From positions 1 through 8,206 of the forward strand of contig JAAZDR010000097.1 in NCBI GenBank assembly GCA_012512705.1: a stretch of 8,206 nucleotides of DNA, read 5' to 3'. Numbering within the stretch: the stretch's first letter is position 1; each line of letters begins with the position of its first letter. Positions 1-7,207 of this stretch are shown here, one piece after another. Made by a program: the position numbers and the translations under genes. Source of the stretch: Bacillota bacterium. GTDB taxonomy: Bacteria > Bacillota > Dethiobacteria > DTU022 > JAAZDR01. The notes under the pieces were generated by a model that saw only the letters and a list, made by a program, of their open reading frames with translations, was not told where the DNA came from and did not search any database.

Positions 1-13
1 GCAACTGGGCCAT
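1..13 (-). CDS. rpsI: 30S ribosomal protein uS9 (S9), first four codons only
   Basis: An ATG on the minus strand at 13-11 opens a frame reading M-A-Q-L before the window ends. It is preceded by a strong ribosome site (AAAGGAGG, about 9 nt upstream) and begins 19 nt after the rplM stop codon. In most bacteria rpsI directly follows rplM in one transcript, and S9 proteins commonly begin MAQ. The call therefore rests on the start, the ribosome site and the position; four residues alone identify nothing. S9 binds the 30S head, and its C-terminal tail (not visible here) reaches the P-site tRNA. Confidence 0.85.
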
Positions 14-32
14 TTGCCTACTCCTCCTTTCT

Positions 33-470
33 TTACCCCTCTTTTACCCATACTACTGGCTGTTGTGCCTCATGCGGGTGCTGCGCACCTTTGTAAACGC
101 GTAATTTTTTCAGCATCTTCATGCCCAGCCGATTACGGGGGAGCATACCCTTAACAGCTAAATAAACAGCACGTTCCGGTTTTTCTGCCATCAGTTTTTC
201 ATAACTTATCTGCTTCAATCCACCTGCATAACCAGAATGGCGGTAATACTTTTTCTGTTGCTTTTTTTTACCGGTAAGAACTACTTTATCAGCATTAATC
301 ACAATCACAAAATCGCCTACATCAACATGCGGGGTGTAAATTGGTTTATGTTTACCCTTAAGCAAACTGGCCACTGTTGTTGCCAGACGGCCCAGGGTCT
401 TATTCGTGGCATCGACAACATACCACTTGTGCTCTACGTCTTCCGGACGGGCCATATATGTTACACGCAT
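33..470 (-). CDS. rplM: 50S ribosomal protein uL13 (L13)
   Basis: L13 is an early-assembling large-subunit protein that binds 23S rRNA. The product is 145 residues, the usual length. It shows the family opening [17 protein letters not shown] (about 14-30) and the L13 signature at about 107-138, including [15 protein letters not shown] and [13 protein letters not shown]. The ATG at 470 is chosen because AGGAGGG lies about 6 nt upstream and because firmicute L13 proteins often begin with a short MRxTxMA extension, matched here by MRVTYMA. The frame stays open upstream to 509, but the extra 13 residues fall in the leader and have no family support. The gene has its own promoter and structured leader (471-585) and is followed 19 nt later by rpsI, so rplM-rpsI probably forms a separately regulated unit. 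Confidence 0.97.
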   Translation of the reverse strand: MRVTYMARPEDVEHKWYVVDATNKTLGRLATTVASLLKGKHKPIYTPHVDVGDFVIVINADKVVLTGKKKQQKKYYRHSGYAGGLKQISYEKLMAEKPERAVYLAVKGMLPRNRLGMKMLKKLRVYKGAQHPHEAQQPVVWVKEG

Positions 471-550
471 CACTATCCCTCCTTGCTTAACTCTATAGAA
501 AATATCCAAAGCGAATGTCTTTCGATAACGGGGCTTTTCAATCTACCACA
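471..550 (-). promoter_or_regulatory. Structured 5' leader of rplM, probable L13 leader
   Basis: The roughly 80 nt between the predicted transcription start and the rplM ATG fold into one clear stem. GAAAA (539-535) pairs with TTTTC (502-498). Inside it, ATC-G-AAAG (526-519) pairs with CTTT-G-GAT (511-504) around a central G-G mismatch, closed by the loop ACATTCG. An asymmetric internal loop, GCCCCGTT (534-527), separates the two helices. A competing short helix, GCTT (512-509) with AAGC (488-485), would break the upper stem and sits directly beside the ribosome site at 483-477. Firmicutes are known to carry an 'L13 leader' RNA upstream of rplM-rpsI, thought to mediate autoregulation. Position and fold suggest this is a member; I have not matched it to the family model. 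Confidence 0.6.
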
Positions 551-556
551 AAGTTA

Positions 557-585
557 ATATTATATAAAATCGCCAGGACTGTCAA
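557..585 (-). promoter_or_regulatory. Sigma-A-type promoter for rplM-rpsI
   Basis: A perfect -35 box TTGACA (585-580) starts one base after the truA stop codon. Downstream is the AT-rich block TATATAATATT. Two -10 readings are possible: consensus TATAAT at 564-559 with a short 15-bp spacer, or TAATAT at 562-557 with an ideal 17-bp spacer. Either would start transcription near 550, giving a leader of about 80 nt before rplM. It lies in the only intergenic gap over 100 nt in the window and is the only strong promoter-like sequence I could find here. Confidence 0.75.
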
Positions 586-586
586 G

Positions 587-1336
587 CTACATGGGATTAT
601 AATATACATTTTCCAGACATAAACCATGAGCAGGCGCCGTTAGTCCCGCATATCGACGATCCTTTTTTTCTAAAAGTGCGGGAATGGCTGATAGTTGTAT
701 CCTGCCACGACCGACATCTACTAATGTTCCAGTAATATTACGCACCATCTTATAAAGAAAACCATCTGCTTTAAAGGTAAGTGAGAGTATTTGATTATTG
801 CTGGAAAAACTTAGCTCGTAAAGCTCCCGTACAGTATCTTTAGTAGAAGAACCGGCTGCCTGAAATGAGGCAAAATCTCGTCTGCCAATCATATATATGG
901 CTGCTTCCTTCATCTGTTCCAAATCCAGTTTGACAGGGATATGCCAAGCGAACCTCCGCCAAAATAGATCCGGATACGCTCCCAAATCGAGCCGGTATAT
1001 ATAGCACTTGCCTTTCGCATTAAAACGAGCATGAAATGAATCAGGAACTAGAGAGGCATTATAAACAATAATATCCGCCGGCAATATAGAATTAAGTGCC
1101 GCCGGCAAATTGTTTACGGGAACATAATCGGGAGCTTTAAAATTAACTACCTGTCCGCGGGCATGAACACCTCTATCTGTACGCCCTGCCGGATGGACGC
1201 GTATATGCTGCTTGTAGATTTTTTGTAATGCATTTTCCAGTAGTTCCTGTATTGTTAGCGCATTGTTTTGAATCTGAAAACCATGATAATTCGTTCCTTC
1301 ATAAGCAAGGATAAACTTATAATTATTAGTTGCCAT
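587..1336 (-). CDS. truA: tRNA pseudouridine(38-40) synthase TruA
   Basis: TruA converts uridines 38, 39 and 40 in the anticodon arm of many tRNAs to pseudouridine in the cytoplasm. The catalytic motif AGRTDRGVHARGQVVNF is intact, with its nucleophilic aspartate at residue 54 counted from this start. Other family blocks are YEGTNYHGFQ near the N-terminus, FLYKMVRNITGTLVDVG in the C-terminal half, and the ending LTAPAHGLCLENVYY. The ATG at 1336 gives 249 residues, typical for the family, with only a weak GGGGTGG about 7 nt upstream. An in-frame GTG at 1345 would add three residues but has no better ribosome site, so the start is uncertain by three codons. The gene begins within about 20 nt of the ecfT stop. 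An ecf-truA-rplM order is common in Firmicutes, and truA is probably cotranscribed with the ECF genes. Confidence 0.96.
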   Translation of the reverse strand: MATNNYKFILAYEGTNYHGFQIQNNALTIQELLENALQKIYKQHIRVHPAGRTDRGVHARGQVVNFKAPDYVPVNNLPAALNSILPADIIVYNASLVPDSFHARFNAKGKCYIYRLDLGAYPDLFWRRFAWHIPVKLDLEQMKEAAIYMIGRRDFASFQAAGSSTKDTVRELYELSFSSNNQILSLTFKADGFLYKMVRNITGTLVDVGRGRIQLSAIPALLEKKDRRYAGLTAPAHGLCLENVYYNPM

Positions 1337-1353
1337 CAATGCCACCCCGTAAT

Positions 1354-2154
1354 TTAGCTAATCCGGACGTAGATTAATAAGCACATGAGCATGAGGACAA
1401 CAAACAAACTGACGACATCCACCCATCGAACATGTAGCTCGCGCATACGTGTCCTGTTTTCTCCGCCACGGTAGCAGCGCGCCTCCATAGCCACAGCAAG
1501 TTCGTCAGCGCGTCGAAAAGCACTAACAAAAAGAGGCACTAATATGGGAACGAGGCTTTTTGCCTTGCGGATAATATTACCGCTGGAAAAATCAGCCCCA
1601 CGAGCCATCTGCGCTTTCATAATTTTTTCGCTTTCTTCCATTAAAGTCGGAATAAAACGCAAAGCTATTGTCATCATCATCGCCATATCATGCGCCGGAA
1701 CACCTAGACGGCGAAACGGACGTAAAAGGTACTCGACCCCGTCGGTAAGGGCAAGCGGCGATGTTGTTAAGGTTATCAAAGTTGTCATCAGCACTAGTAG
1801 AATCAAGCGTATGGCCATAAAACTTGCTAGATAAACACCATCTGATTCTATCGTTACTGGCCCCAGACGAAAAAGGACCTCGCCTCCCTTAGTGAAAAAA
1901 ATATGCAAAACAACCGTAAAAAGAATAATTAAAAGAATTGGACGCACACCTCTTAGGAAATAACGAAGAGGTGTGCCTGAAGTAATCAGAAAAAAAAATA
2001 GAAAGCCGCCAATAATAATGAACCCTATCAAATGCTCTACTAAGAAAAGGGCAGCTATCGATAATATCAGGATGATCAGTTTTATCCTTGGATCAAGCTG
2101 ATGTAAAAAAGAATCCCCCGGTATATAATGGCCAAAGGTAATGCTTCTAGACAT
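1354..2154 (-). CDS. ecfT: ECF transporter transmembrane subunit EcfT
   Basis: EcfT is the membrane scaffold of group II energy-coupling-factor importers. It links the two cytoplasmic ATPases to exchangeable substrate-binding S components that take up vitamins or metals. The 266-residue product opens with the family block SFLHQLDPRIKL. Hydrophobic segments lie at about 24-40, 42-58, 71-88, 107-131 and 245-263, with a weaker one near 201-213. The two arginine coupling motifs that dock into the ATPases are present: MARGADF (Arg185) and MEARCYRGG (Arg226). The ATG at 2154 has an excellent AAAGGAGG ribosome site 7 nt upstream; a longer in-frame form to 2190 has none. The start overlaps the ecfA2 stop by 8 nt (ATGTCTAG), which suggests translational coupling. 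No S-component gene is in the window, so the substrate cannot be told. The older name is CbiQ-like. Confidence 0.95.
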   Translation of the reverse strand: MSRSITFGHYIPGDSFLHQLDPRIKLIILILSIAALFLVEHLIGFIIIGGFLFFFLITSGTPLRYFLRGVRPILLIILFTVVLHIFFTKGGEVLFRLGPVTIESDGVYLASFMAIRLILLVLMTTLITLTTSPLALTDGVEYLLRPFRRLGVPAHDMAMMMTIALRFIPTLMEESEKIMKAQMARGADFSSGNIIRKAKSLVPILVPLFVSAFRRADELAVAMEARCYRGGENRTRMRELHVRWVDVVSLFVVLMLMCLLIYVRIS

Positions 2155-3013
2155 CCCCTTTCCTCCTTTCCTGCAAAGAAAGGAGCTCACGTCGTGCCTC
2201 AGTTATTGTAAATATATTTGTTCGTACTGCTTTGCCTTTCTCTTTTAGCTTCTGCATTAACTCCGCTATTGGCGGTAGGGCAAGTCCGTAACCCTCCAAA
2301 CGTGAGCGCTCGCTAAAAACCTCCGCTGGTGTTCTAGAAAGAACAATTCTCCCCTGATGGATAACGTAAAGGCGATCCGCCAACCGGGAAACATCTTCCA
2401 TGCTATGCGAGACCAGAATTACGCTAAGCTTTTTTTGATGGTGAATTTTTTTGATTTGTTCGAGAATCACCCGTCTTCCTTCAGGATCTAGGCCTGCAGT
2501 CGGTTCGTCCAAAATAAGCACTTCTGGCTCCATGGCCATCACACCGGCAATTGCTACACGCCTCATCTGTCCTCCGCTGAGTTCAAAAGGAGATCGATCT
2601 TTGAACTGTTCAAAATCCATATCTACCAGTGACAGCGCCTCTCGTACACGTATGGCAATTTCCTCTTCAGACAAACCCATATTTTTTGGCCCAAAGGCAA
2701 CATCATTATAAACAGTCTCTTCAAAAAGCTGATGTTCCGGAAATTGGAAAAGCAGGCCAACCCTCTGCCGTAGTCGACGTAGGTTAGCAGAGCTTCTTTC
2801 CAACTCTTTTCCGTCAATAAGAATGCTTCCGTTTGTCGGAGTTAAAAGACCGTTTAGATGCTGTATAAGGGTTGATTTACCTGATCCCGTCTCACCGATA
2901 ATACCGACGAATTCCCCGGGTTCAATCCTTATATTGACATTCTTAAGAGCTTCGACTTGAAATTGTGTCCCCGGCATATAGATATGTGTTAAATTTTTTG
3001 TCTCTATGAGCAT
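2147..3013 (-). CDS. ecfA2: ECF transporter ATPase EcfA2 (second ATPase)
   Basis: This is one of the two ABC ATPases that power the ECF importer from the cytoplasmic face. The 288-residue protein has every ATPase motif: Walker A GETGSGKST (40-48), Q-loop Q90 within LLFQFPEHQLFEET, signature LSGGQ (145-149), Walker B VLILDEP with Asp169 and Glu170, D-loop GLDP, and H-loop His203. The FQFPEHQLF form of the Q-loop region is typical of EcfA2, whereas EcfA1 has FQNPDNQ. The ATG at 3013 overlaps the end of ecfA1 by 10 nt and has only a weak ribosome site (GAGCTGGTGA), so translation probably depends on ribosomes finishing ecfA1. The C-terminal 50 residues, including PPIAELMQKL, match the extra domain typical of ECF ATPases that contacts the partner ATPase. 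Confidence 0.95.
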   Translation of the reverse strand: MLIETKNLTHIYMPGTQFQVEALKNVNIRIEPGEFVGIIGETGSGKSTLIQHLNGLLTPTNGSILIDGKELERSSANLRRLRQRVGLLFQFPEHQLFEETVYNDVAFGPKNMGLSEEEIAIRVREALSLVDMDFEQFKDRSPFELSGGQMRRVAIAGVMAMEPEVLILDEPTAGLDPEGRRVILEQIKKIHHQKKLSVILVSHSMEDVSRLADRLYVIHQGRIVLSRTPAEVFSERSRLEGYGLALPPIAELMQKLKEKGKAVRTNIFTITEARRELLSLQERRKGDV

Positions 3014-3840
3014 AAGTAATTCACCAGCTCATCTACAGTTAAGATATCGGTTGGCACATTTAAACCAGCTTCACGCAGTTGGCAGGCCAGTTCGGCAATC
3101 GGCGGGTTCTCTAAGCCTAGCTCCCGCAGCCGACGGGAGTCAGAAAATACCTGTTGTGGAGGGCCCTGTAAGGCCACCTCACCTTGATTAAGGACAATTA
3201 TTCTGTCAGCCATGGCTGCTTCCTCCATAAAATGGGTAACACGGACGACTGTAATTTTCTCCTCTTGGTTTAGTCTCTTAATGATCTGATTCACCTCTTG
3301 CTTCCCGCGCGGATCAAGCATTGCAGTCGGCTCGTCAAGCAAAAGGCAGCGTGGCCGCATGGCTAAAATACCAGCTATAGCTACACGCTGCTTTTGCCCC
3401 CCTGAAAGAAGATGAGGGGCATGGCGTTGGTAACCCTTCATGCCTACCATGGCTAGTGCCTCTTGCACACGGTTACGAATTTCCGAGGATGGAACTGCAA
3501 GATTTTCCAAACCAAAAGCCACATCTTCCTCAACTGTTGTCGCTACAATCTGGTTGTCGGGATTCTGAAAAACCATTCCACAAATTTGTCGGATATGCCA
3601 ACAGTTTTCCCCAACTTTTGTCGAAAGACCGTCAACAATTACCTCCCCAGCAGTAGGCACTAGCAGGCCATTAAAATGTTTTATAAGAGTCGATTTACCT
3701 GAACCGTTCGGCCCGATAATTGCTACATGTTCCCCAGAATTAATCTCCATATTTATATTTTGAAGGGCAGTTACCGGCTCCCGGTCATCCTGTTCATAAA
3801 CAAATTTTAAGCCTTTAACTGTAATCAATTGGGAACTCAA
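3004..3840 (-). CDS. ecfA1: ECF transporter ATPase EcfA1 (first ATPase), TTG start
   Basis: This is the partner ATPase of EcfA2; the two form a heterodimer that hydrolyses ATP and drives EcfT and the bound S component. The 278-residue product carries Walker A GPNGSGKST (43-51), Q-loop Q92 in VFQNPDNQIVATTVEEDVAFG, signature LSGGQ (145-149), Walker B CLLLDE (165-170), the variant TAMLDP common in EcfA1, and H-loop His203 in VTHFMEEA. PPIAELACQL near the C-terminus parallels the same block in EcfA2. The start is TTG at 3840, with GGGGAG six nt upstream; the alignable N-terminus (LITVKGLKFVYE) begins immediately after, and no in-frame ATG fits. The gene starts 30 nt after rplQ with no visible terminator or promoter between, so it is probably read through from the ribosomal genes, as in B. 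subtilis. Confidence 0.95.
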   Translation of the reverse strand: MSSQLITVKGLKFVYEQDDREPVTALQNINMEINSGEHVAIIGPNGSGKSTLIKHFNGLLVPTAGEVIVDGLSTKVGENCWHIRQICGMVFQNPDNQIVATTVEEDVAFGLENLAVPSSEIRNRVQEALAMVGMKGYQRHAPHLLSGGQKQRVAIAGILAMRPRCLLLDEPTAMLDPRGKQEVNQIIKRLNQEEKITVVRVTHFMEEAAMADRIIVLNQGEVALQGPPQQVFSDSRRLRELGLENPPIAELACQLREAGLNVPTDILTVDELVNYLCS

Positions 3841-3870
3841 TGTATTCTCCCCAGACTCTTCACTTTGTAG

Positions 3871-4212
3871 TTATGAAATTAGCTCTAAAATTACCATCGG
3901 GGCTCCATCGCCACGACGCGGTCCCTTATTAATGATACGTGTGTAACCGCCTGGGCGATCCAAAAAACGGGGACCTATCTTTTCAAATAAATTGGTTACT
4001 GCATCTTCATCAAACATATATGCCAATGCCTGACGACGGGCATGAAGGTCACCCCGCTTGGCAAGTGTAATAAGTTTTTCAGCAATAGGGCGGATTGCCT
4101 TTGCTTTGCTCTCTGTCGTTTCAATTTTCCCCGTAGCAAAGAGCGACGTCACCAAATTACGCAGCAGAGCTCTCCTAGGGCCGCTTTCCCGCCCAAATTT
4201 CCGGTAAGGCAT
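3871..4212 (-). CDS. rplQ: 50S ribosomal protein bL17 (L17)
   Basis: L17 is a large-subunit protein near the exit-tunnel side of the ribosome. The 113-residue product is of normal bacterial length. It shows the family opening [20 protein letters not shown], then [25 protein letters not shown] split across about 30-54, and the ending [11 protein letters not shown]. The ATG at 4212 is preceded by GGAGGAGG about 5 nt upstream. An in-frame TTG five codons earlier falls inside that ribosome site and is not a real start. It follows rpoA by 26 nt, the near-universal bacterial order, and is the last ribosomal gene of the alpha operon before the ECF genes. Confidence 0.97.
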   Translation of the reverse strand: MPYRKFGRESGPRRALLRNLVTSLFATGKIETTESKAKAIRPIAEKLITLAKRGDLHARRQALAYMFDEDAVTNLFEKIGPRFLDRPGGYTRIINKGPRRGDGAPMVILELIS

Positions 4213-4238
4213 AATATCCTCCTCCAAGATAAAGATAT

Positions 4239-5186
4239 TTATTCATTCTCATTCCGCAGACTAAGACCTAATCCCGCTAGTTTTTGCACTACTTCTTCCA
4301 AAGACTTTTTGCCAAGATTCCGCACTTTCATCATTTCAGCTTCAGTCTTCTGTGTTAGCTCGCCGACAGTATTTATCCCTGCACGTTTTAAACAATTGAA
4401 GGAACGGACAGATAGATCTAATTCTTCAATAGTCATCTCCAGTACCTTCTCTTGATCGTCTTCTTCTTTGTCCGAGGTGATCTTCACTTCATCAACTTTT
4501 TCCGTCAAGTTAATGAACAAACTTAAATGCTTGCTTAATATCTTAGCACCAAGACTAACTGCTTCATCCGGTTTAATACTGCCGTCTGTCCACACTTCAA
4601 GAGTTAGTTTGTCATAATCAGTGATCTGCCCAACACGGGTATTTTCCACATTATAATTGACCTTGCGGATCGGAGTAAAAAGGGAATCAACCGGGATCGT
4701 TCCAATTGGCTGATTCGGCTGCTTATTTCTTTCTGCTGGACGGTAGCCTCGACCATTATCAACGGTCATTTCCATATATAGCCTACCATCCTCCTCCAAG
4801 GTGGCGATCACCATTTCAGGGTTAAGAATCTCTACTTCTGCAGGTGCCTTGATATCACCGGCCCTAACAATACCTGGTCCAGTGCAGTCAACAACGAGTA
4901 TCTGAGGCTCATCCCCATAAATTTTCATTGAAAGTTTTTTTAAGTTAAGAATTATCTCTGTAGTATCTTCCAACACACCCTGTAGAGTAGAAAATTCATG
5001 CAGAACACCATCAATCTTGACACTGGTGACAGCCGCTCCGGGAAGAGAAGAAAGAAGGATGCGGCGCAGTGCATTACCTAATGTTATGCCATAACCCCGC
5101 TCCAGCGGCTCAATTACAAAACGGCCATATGTGCCATCCTCACTTTCTTCTGTCAGCTCAATTTTTGGTTTTTCTATTTCAATCAT
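4239..5186 (-). CDS. rpoA: DNA-directed RNA polymerase subunit alpha
   Basis: Alpha dimerises to nucleate RNA polymerase assembly, and its C-terminal domain contacts UP-element DNA and activators. The 315-residue product is full length. The N-terminal domain (about 1-235) shows [20 protein letters not shown] (31-50), the assembly helix, followed by [16 protein letters not shown] and [11 protein letters not shown] short acidic linker (about 238-250) leads to the C-terminal domain, whose [17 protein letters not shown] (261-277) supplies the DNA-binding arginine and asparagines; Arg261 corresponds to Arg265 of E. coli. [10 protein letters not shown] (290-299) is the second helix-hairpin-helix element. 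The ATG at 5186 has AAGGAGGG about 8 nt upstream, inside the loop of a weak inverted repeat. It lies 57 nt after rpsD and 26 nt before rplQ. Confidence 0.98.
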   Translation of the reverse strand: MIEIEKPKIELTEESEDGTYGRFVIEPLERGYGITLGNALRRILLSSLPGAAVTSVKIDGVLHEFSTLQGVLEDTTEIILNLKKLSMKIYGDEPQILVVDCTGPGIVRAGDIKAPAEVEILNPEMVIATLEEDGRLYMEMTVDNGRGYRPAERNKQPNQPIGTIPVDSLFTPIRKVNYNVENTRVGQITDYDKLTLEVWTDGSIKPDEAVSLGAKILSKHLSLFINLTEKVDEVKITSDKEEDDQEKVLEMTIEELDLSVRSFNCLKRAGINTVGELTQKTEAEMMKVRNLGKKSLEEVVQKLAGLGLSLRNENE

Positions 5187-5243
5187 GCCTTAACCCTCCT
5201 TAGGCATTTTTGCTCCCCGAGAGTAGTAGACTATCACCCAAAA

Positions 5244-5870
5244 TTAGCGGGAATAAAGTTCAACAATTAAGTGCTCAGAAATAGGAACGTCGATCTCGTC
5301 ACGAGAAGGTATCCGAACTACTCTGCCACTCAAAGCTTCACGATCGACTTCAAGCCATTCGGGGATGACTTGTCCTCCTCCATTTTCAACAATCTCCTTA
5401 AACACCGCACACCCTCTGCTTTTTTCTTTAACACTAATGGTATCACCCTGTTTACACAAGTAACTCGGAATATCAACTTTGCGCCCGTTCACTGTAAAAT
5501 GACCATGTTTTACAAGCTGACGCGCTTCAGCGCGGGAACGCGCAAAACCGAGGCGATAGACGATATTATCGAGGCGGCTTTCCAACAGTTGCAACAGGTT
5601 TTCACCAGTAACCCCTTTACGGCGTTCCGCTTCCCGAAAGTACCTGCGAAATTGTCTCTCTAAAATACCATATATACGTCTTGCTTTCTGCTTTTCTCTA
5701 AGCTGTAATCCATATTCAGAAACCTTACGACGACTTTGTCCATGCTCTCCAGGCGGATATGCACGACGGGCTACTGCACATTTATCTGTGTAACAACGAT
5801 CGCCTTTTAAAAATAGCTTTATTCCCTCCCGTCGGCAGAGACGGCAAACTGATCCTCTGTAACGCGCCAT
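5244..5870 (-). CDS. rpsD: 30S ribosomal protein uS4 (S4), zinc-binding form
   Basis: S4 is a primary 16S rRNA binder that starts assembly of the 30S body; in E. coli it also represses its own operon. The product is 208 residues. The N-terminal domain has a complete four-cysteine zinc site, C9-X2-C12-X13-C26-X4-C31, so this is the zinc-containing ('C+') form. The S4 RNA-binding domain begins near 98 ([20 protein letters not shown]) and continues through [16 protein letters not shown]. The ATG at 5870 gives the canonical MARYRG start. Its ribosome site, AGGAGGTG, sits unusually far away, 11 nt upstream. The position between rpsK and rpoA resembles E. coli and many Clostridia but differs from B. 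subtilis, where rpsD is elsewhere. Confidence 0.98.
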   Translation of the reverse strand: MARYRGSVCRLCRREGIKLFLKGDRCYTDKCAVARRAYPPGEHGQSRRKVSEYGLQLREKQKARRIYGILERQFRRYFREAERRKGVTGENLLQLLESRLDNIVYRLGFARSRAEARQLVKHGHFTVNGRKVDIPSYLCKQGDTISVKEKSRGCAVFKEIVENGGGQVIPEWLEVDREALSGRVVRIPSRDEIDVPISEHLIVELYSR

Positions 5871-5943
5871 TAAAGGATTAACACCTCCTGAGTTGACTGA
5901 TTATTTAAATTGGACAAAAAAACTTGCTATTATTTAAAAATAG
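5871..5943 (-). other. AT-rich 73-nt gap between rpsK and rpsD with a direct repeat
   Basis: This gap is longer than most in the cluster and very AT-rich. On the minus strand the decamer TTTAAATAAT occurs twice, at 5938-5929 and 5909-5900, 29 nt apart and each followed closely by AG. A weak 5-bp hairpin (CTATT/AATAG) lies just after the rpsK stop, and a run of seven T follows a few bases later. That is too weak to call a terminator. No convincing -35/-10 pair is present. AGGAGGTG near the rpsD end is its ribosome site. A regulatory role, for example binding by S4, is conjecture. Confidence 0.3.
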
Positions 5944-6336
5944 TTATACCCGGCGTCTCTTTGGTGGACGACATCCGTTATACGGAATGGGTGTAACATC
6001 TTTGATCAGGTTTACTTCAAGACCAGCAGCCTGCAGTGCACGTATAGCAGCTTCCCTTCCTGCTCCTGGTCCTTTTACATACACCTCTACCTGTCTTAAT
6101 CCATGTTCCATAGCTGCTTTAGCTGCTGTCTCTGCAGCCATCTGAGCAGCAAAGGGAGTTGATTTTCTAGAGCCCTTAAATCCGACATTGCCGGTACTTG
6201 ACCAAGAGAGGGCATTTCCCTGCAGGTCAGTAATACAGACCAGTGTATTATTAAAAGTTGATTTAATATGTGCGATACCGTGTTCAATATTTTTACGATC
6301 CCTGCGTCGCGGCCTGGTCGTCTTTCTTTTGGCCAT
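5944..6336 (-). CDS. rpsK: 30S ribosomal protein uS11 (S11)
   Basis: S11 lies on the 30S platform next to the E-site and contributes to mRNA-path contacts. The product is 130 residues, the normal length. It has a basic N-terminus ([13 protein letters not shown]), the block [21 protein letters not shown], then [20 protein letters not shown] and the S11 signature [20 protein letters not shown] (about 87-106). The ending [15 protein letters not shown] is complete. It includes the Asn120-Gly121 pair matching the site known to convert to isoaspartate in E. coli S11. The ATG at 6336 has AAAGGAGG about 10 nt upstream, and the gene starts 34 nt after rpsM. Confidence 0.98.
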   Translation of the reverse strand: MAKRKTTRPRRRDRKNIEHGIAHIKSTFNNTLVCITDLQGNALSWSSTGNVGFKGSRKSTPFAAQMAAETAAKAAMEHGLRQVEVYVKGPGAGREAAIRALQAAGLEVNLIKDVTPIPYNGCRPPKRRRV

Positions 6337-6370
6337 CCTTTTATTTCCTCCTTTCCCAAATTGTTAACTT

Positions 6371-6742
6371 TTACTTACTACGGCGAGCGCCAACAGTTTT
6401 CCGCGGTCCTTTGCGAGTACGTGCATTGTTCTTCGTCGTCTGTCCTCGCACTGGTAACCCTCGACGATGCCTTATACCCCTATAGCAACCGATCTCCATA
6501 AGCCTCTTAATATTCATGGATACCTCTCGGCGCAGGTCGCCTTCCACTGTATAATTACGGCTTATATTTTCACGCAGCTTATTTAATTCGTCCTCTGTAA
6601 GATCACGTACTCTTGTATTAAAGTCCACTCCGGTATTTTTTAAAATCTCTTTAGCGCGGCTGCGTCCGATTCCATATATATAAGTTAATGCGATTTCCAC
6701 GCGTTTATCTCGCGGCAAATCAACACCCGCAATACGAGCCAT
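6371..6742 (-). CDS. rpsM: 30S ribosomal protein uS13 (S13)
   Basis: S13 sits in the 30S head, forms intersubunit bridges with the 50S and touches the P-site tRNA with its C-terminal tail. The product is 123 residues. It opens with [19 protein letters not shown], has the helix-hairpin GIGRSRA (24-30), the signature [16 protein letters not shown] (86-101) and a basic tail ([13 protein letters not shown]...). The ATG at 6742 has GAGGAGGTG upstream, with the long 11-nt spacing also seen at rpsD. It heads the alpha operon proper and is preceded by an 83-nt gap after rpmJ. Confidence 0.98.
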   Translation of the reverse strand: MARIAGVDLPRDKRVEIALTYIYGIGRSRAKEILKNTGVDFNTRVRDLTEDELNKLRENISRNYTVEGDLRREVSMNIKRLMEIGCYRGIRHRRGLPVRGQTTKNNARTRKGPRKTVGARRSK

Positions 6743-6825
6743 TGTGCCTAATACACCTCCTCAAAATAAAAAAGGCCAACATAGTCTATAATTCCCCATT
6801 TTTCCAATTGTATACTTTTCTACTA
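6743..6825 (-). other. 83-nt gap upstream of rpsM, possible leader or weak promoter
   Basis: This gap lies where E. coli carries the S4-binding leader of the alpha operon. The minus strand can form an imperfect stem: GTATACAATT (6815-6806) with AATTATAGAC (6793-6784), eight of ten positions paired around a 12-nt loop, GGAAAAATGGGG. A T-rich tract follows after GGCC. TATACA (6814-6809) and TATAGA (6790-6785), 18 bp apart, could be read as a weak promoter, each matching four of six consensus bases. The stem and the promoter reading use the same bases. Neither is strong, and I cannot recognise the E. coli pseudoknot here. Confidence 0.3.
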
Positions 6826-7187
<362 letters not shown>

Positions 7188-7207
7188 GCCCTTACCAAAC
7201 CTCCCTT

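Noticed and set aside
471..509. N-terminal extension of L13 by 13 residues
   Set aside because: It overlaps the ribosome site and structured leader and is not part of the L13 family; ATG at 470 has the good ribosome site.
2623..2817. Alternative minus-strand frame inside ecfA2
   Set aside because: Out of frame within a complete ABC ATPase whose motifs are all intact; no sign of a frameshift.
4042..4455. Open frame of 137 codons on the plus strand across the rplQ-rpoA junction
   Set aside because: Entirely antisense to two certain genes, with no family resemblance. It is a shadow of their codon use, like the plus-strand frames at 237-557, 1544-1834, 5271-5663 and 7549-7845.
5187..5207. A five-codon mini-ORF (M-P-K-E-G) upstream of rpoA
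   Set aside because: It simply contains the rpoA ribosome site and has no ribosome site of its own; most likely chance.
5912..5943. Intrinsic terminator after rpsK
   Set aside because: The stem is only five AT-rich pairs and the T run is displaced; the operon clearly continues into rpsD and rpoA.
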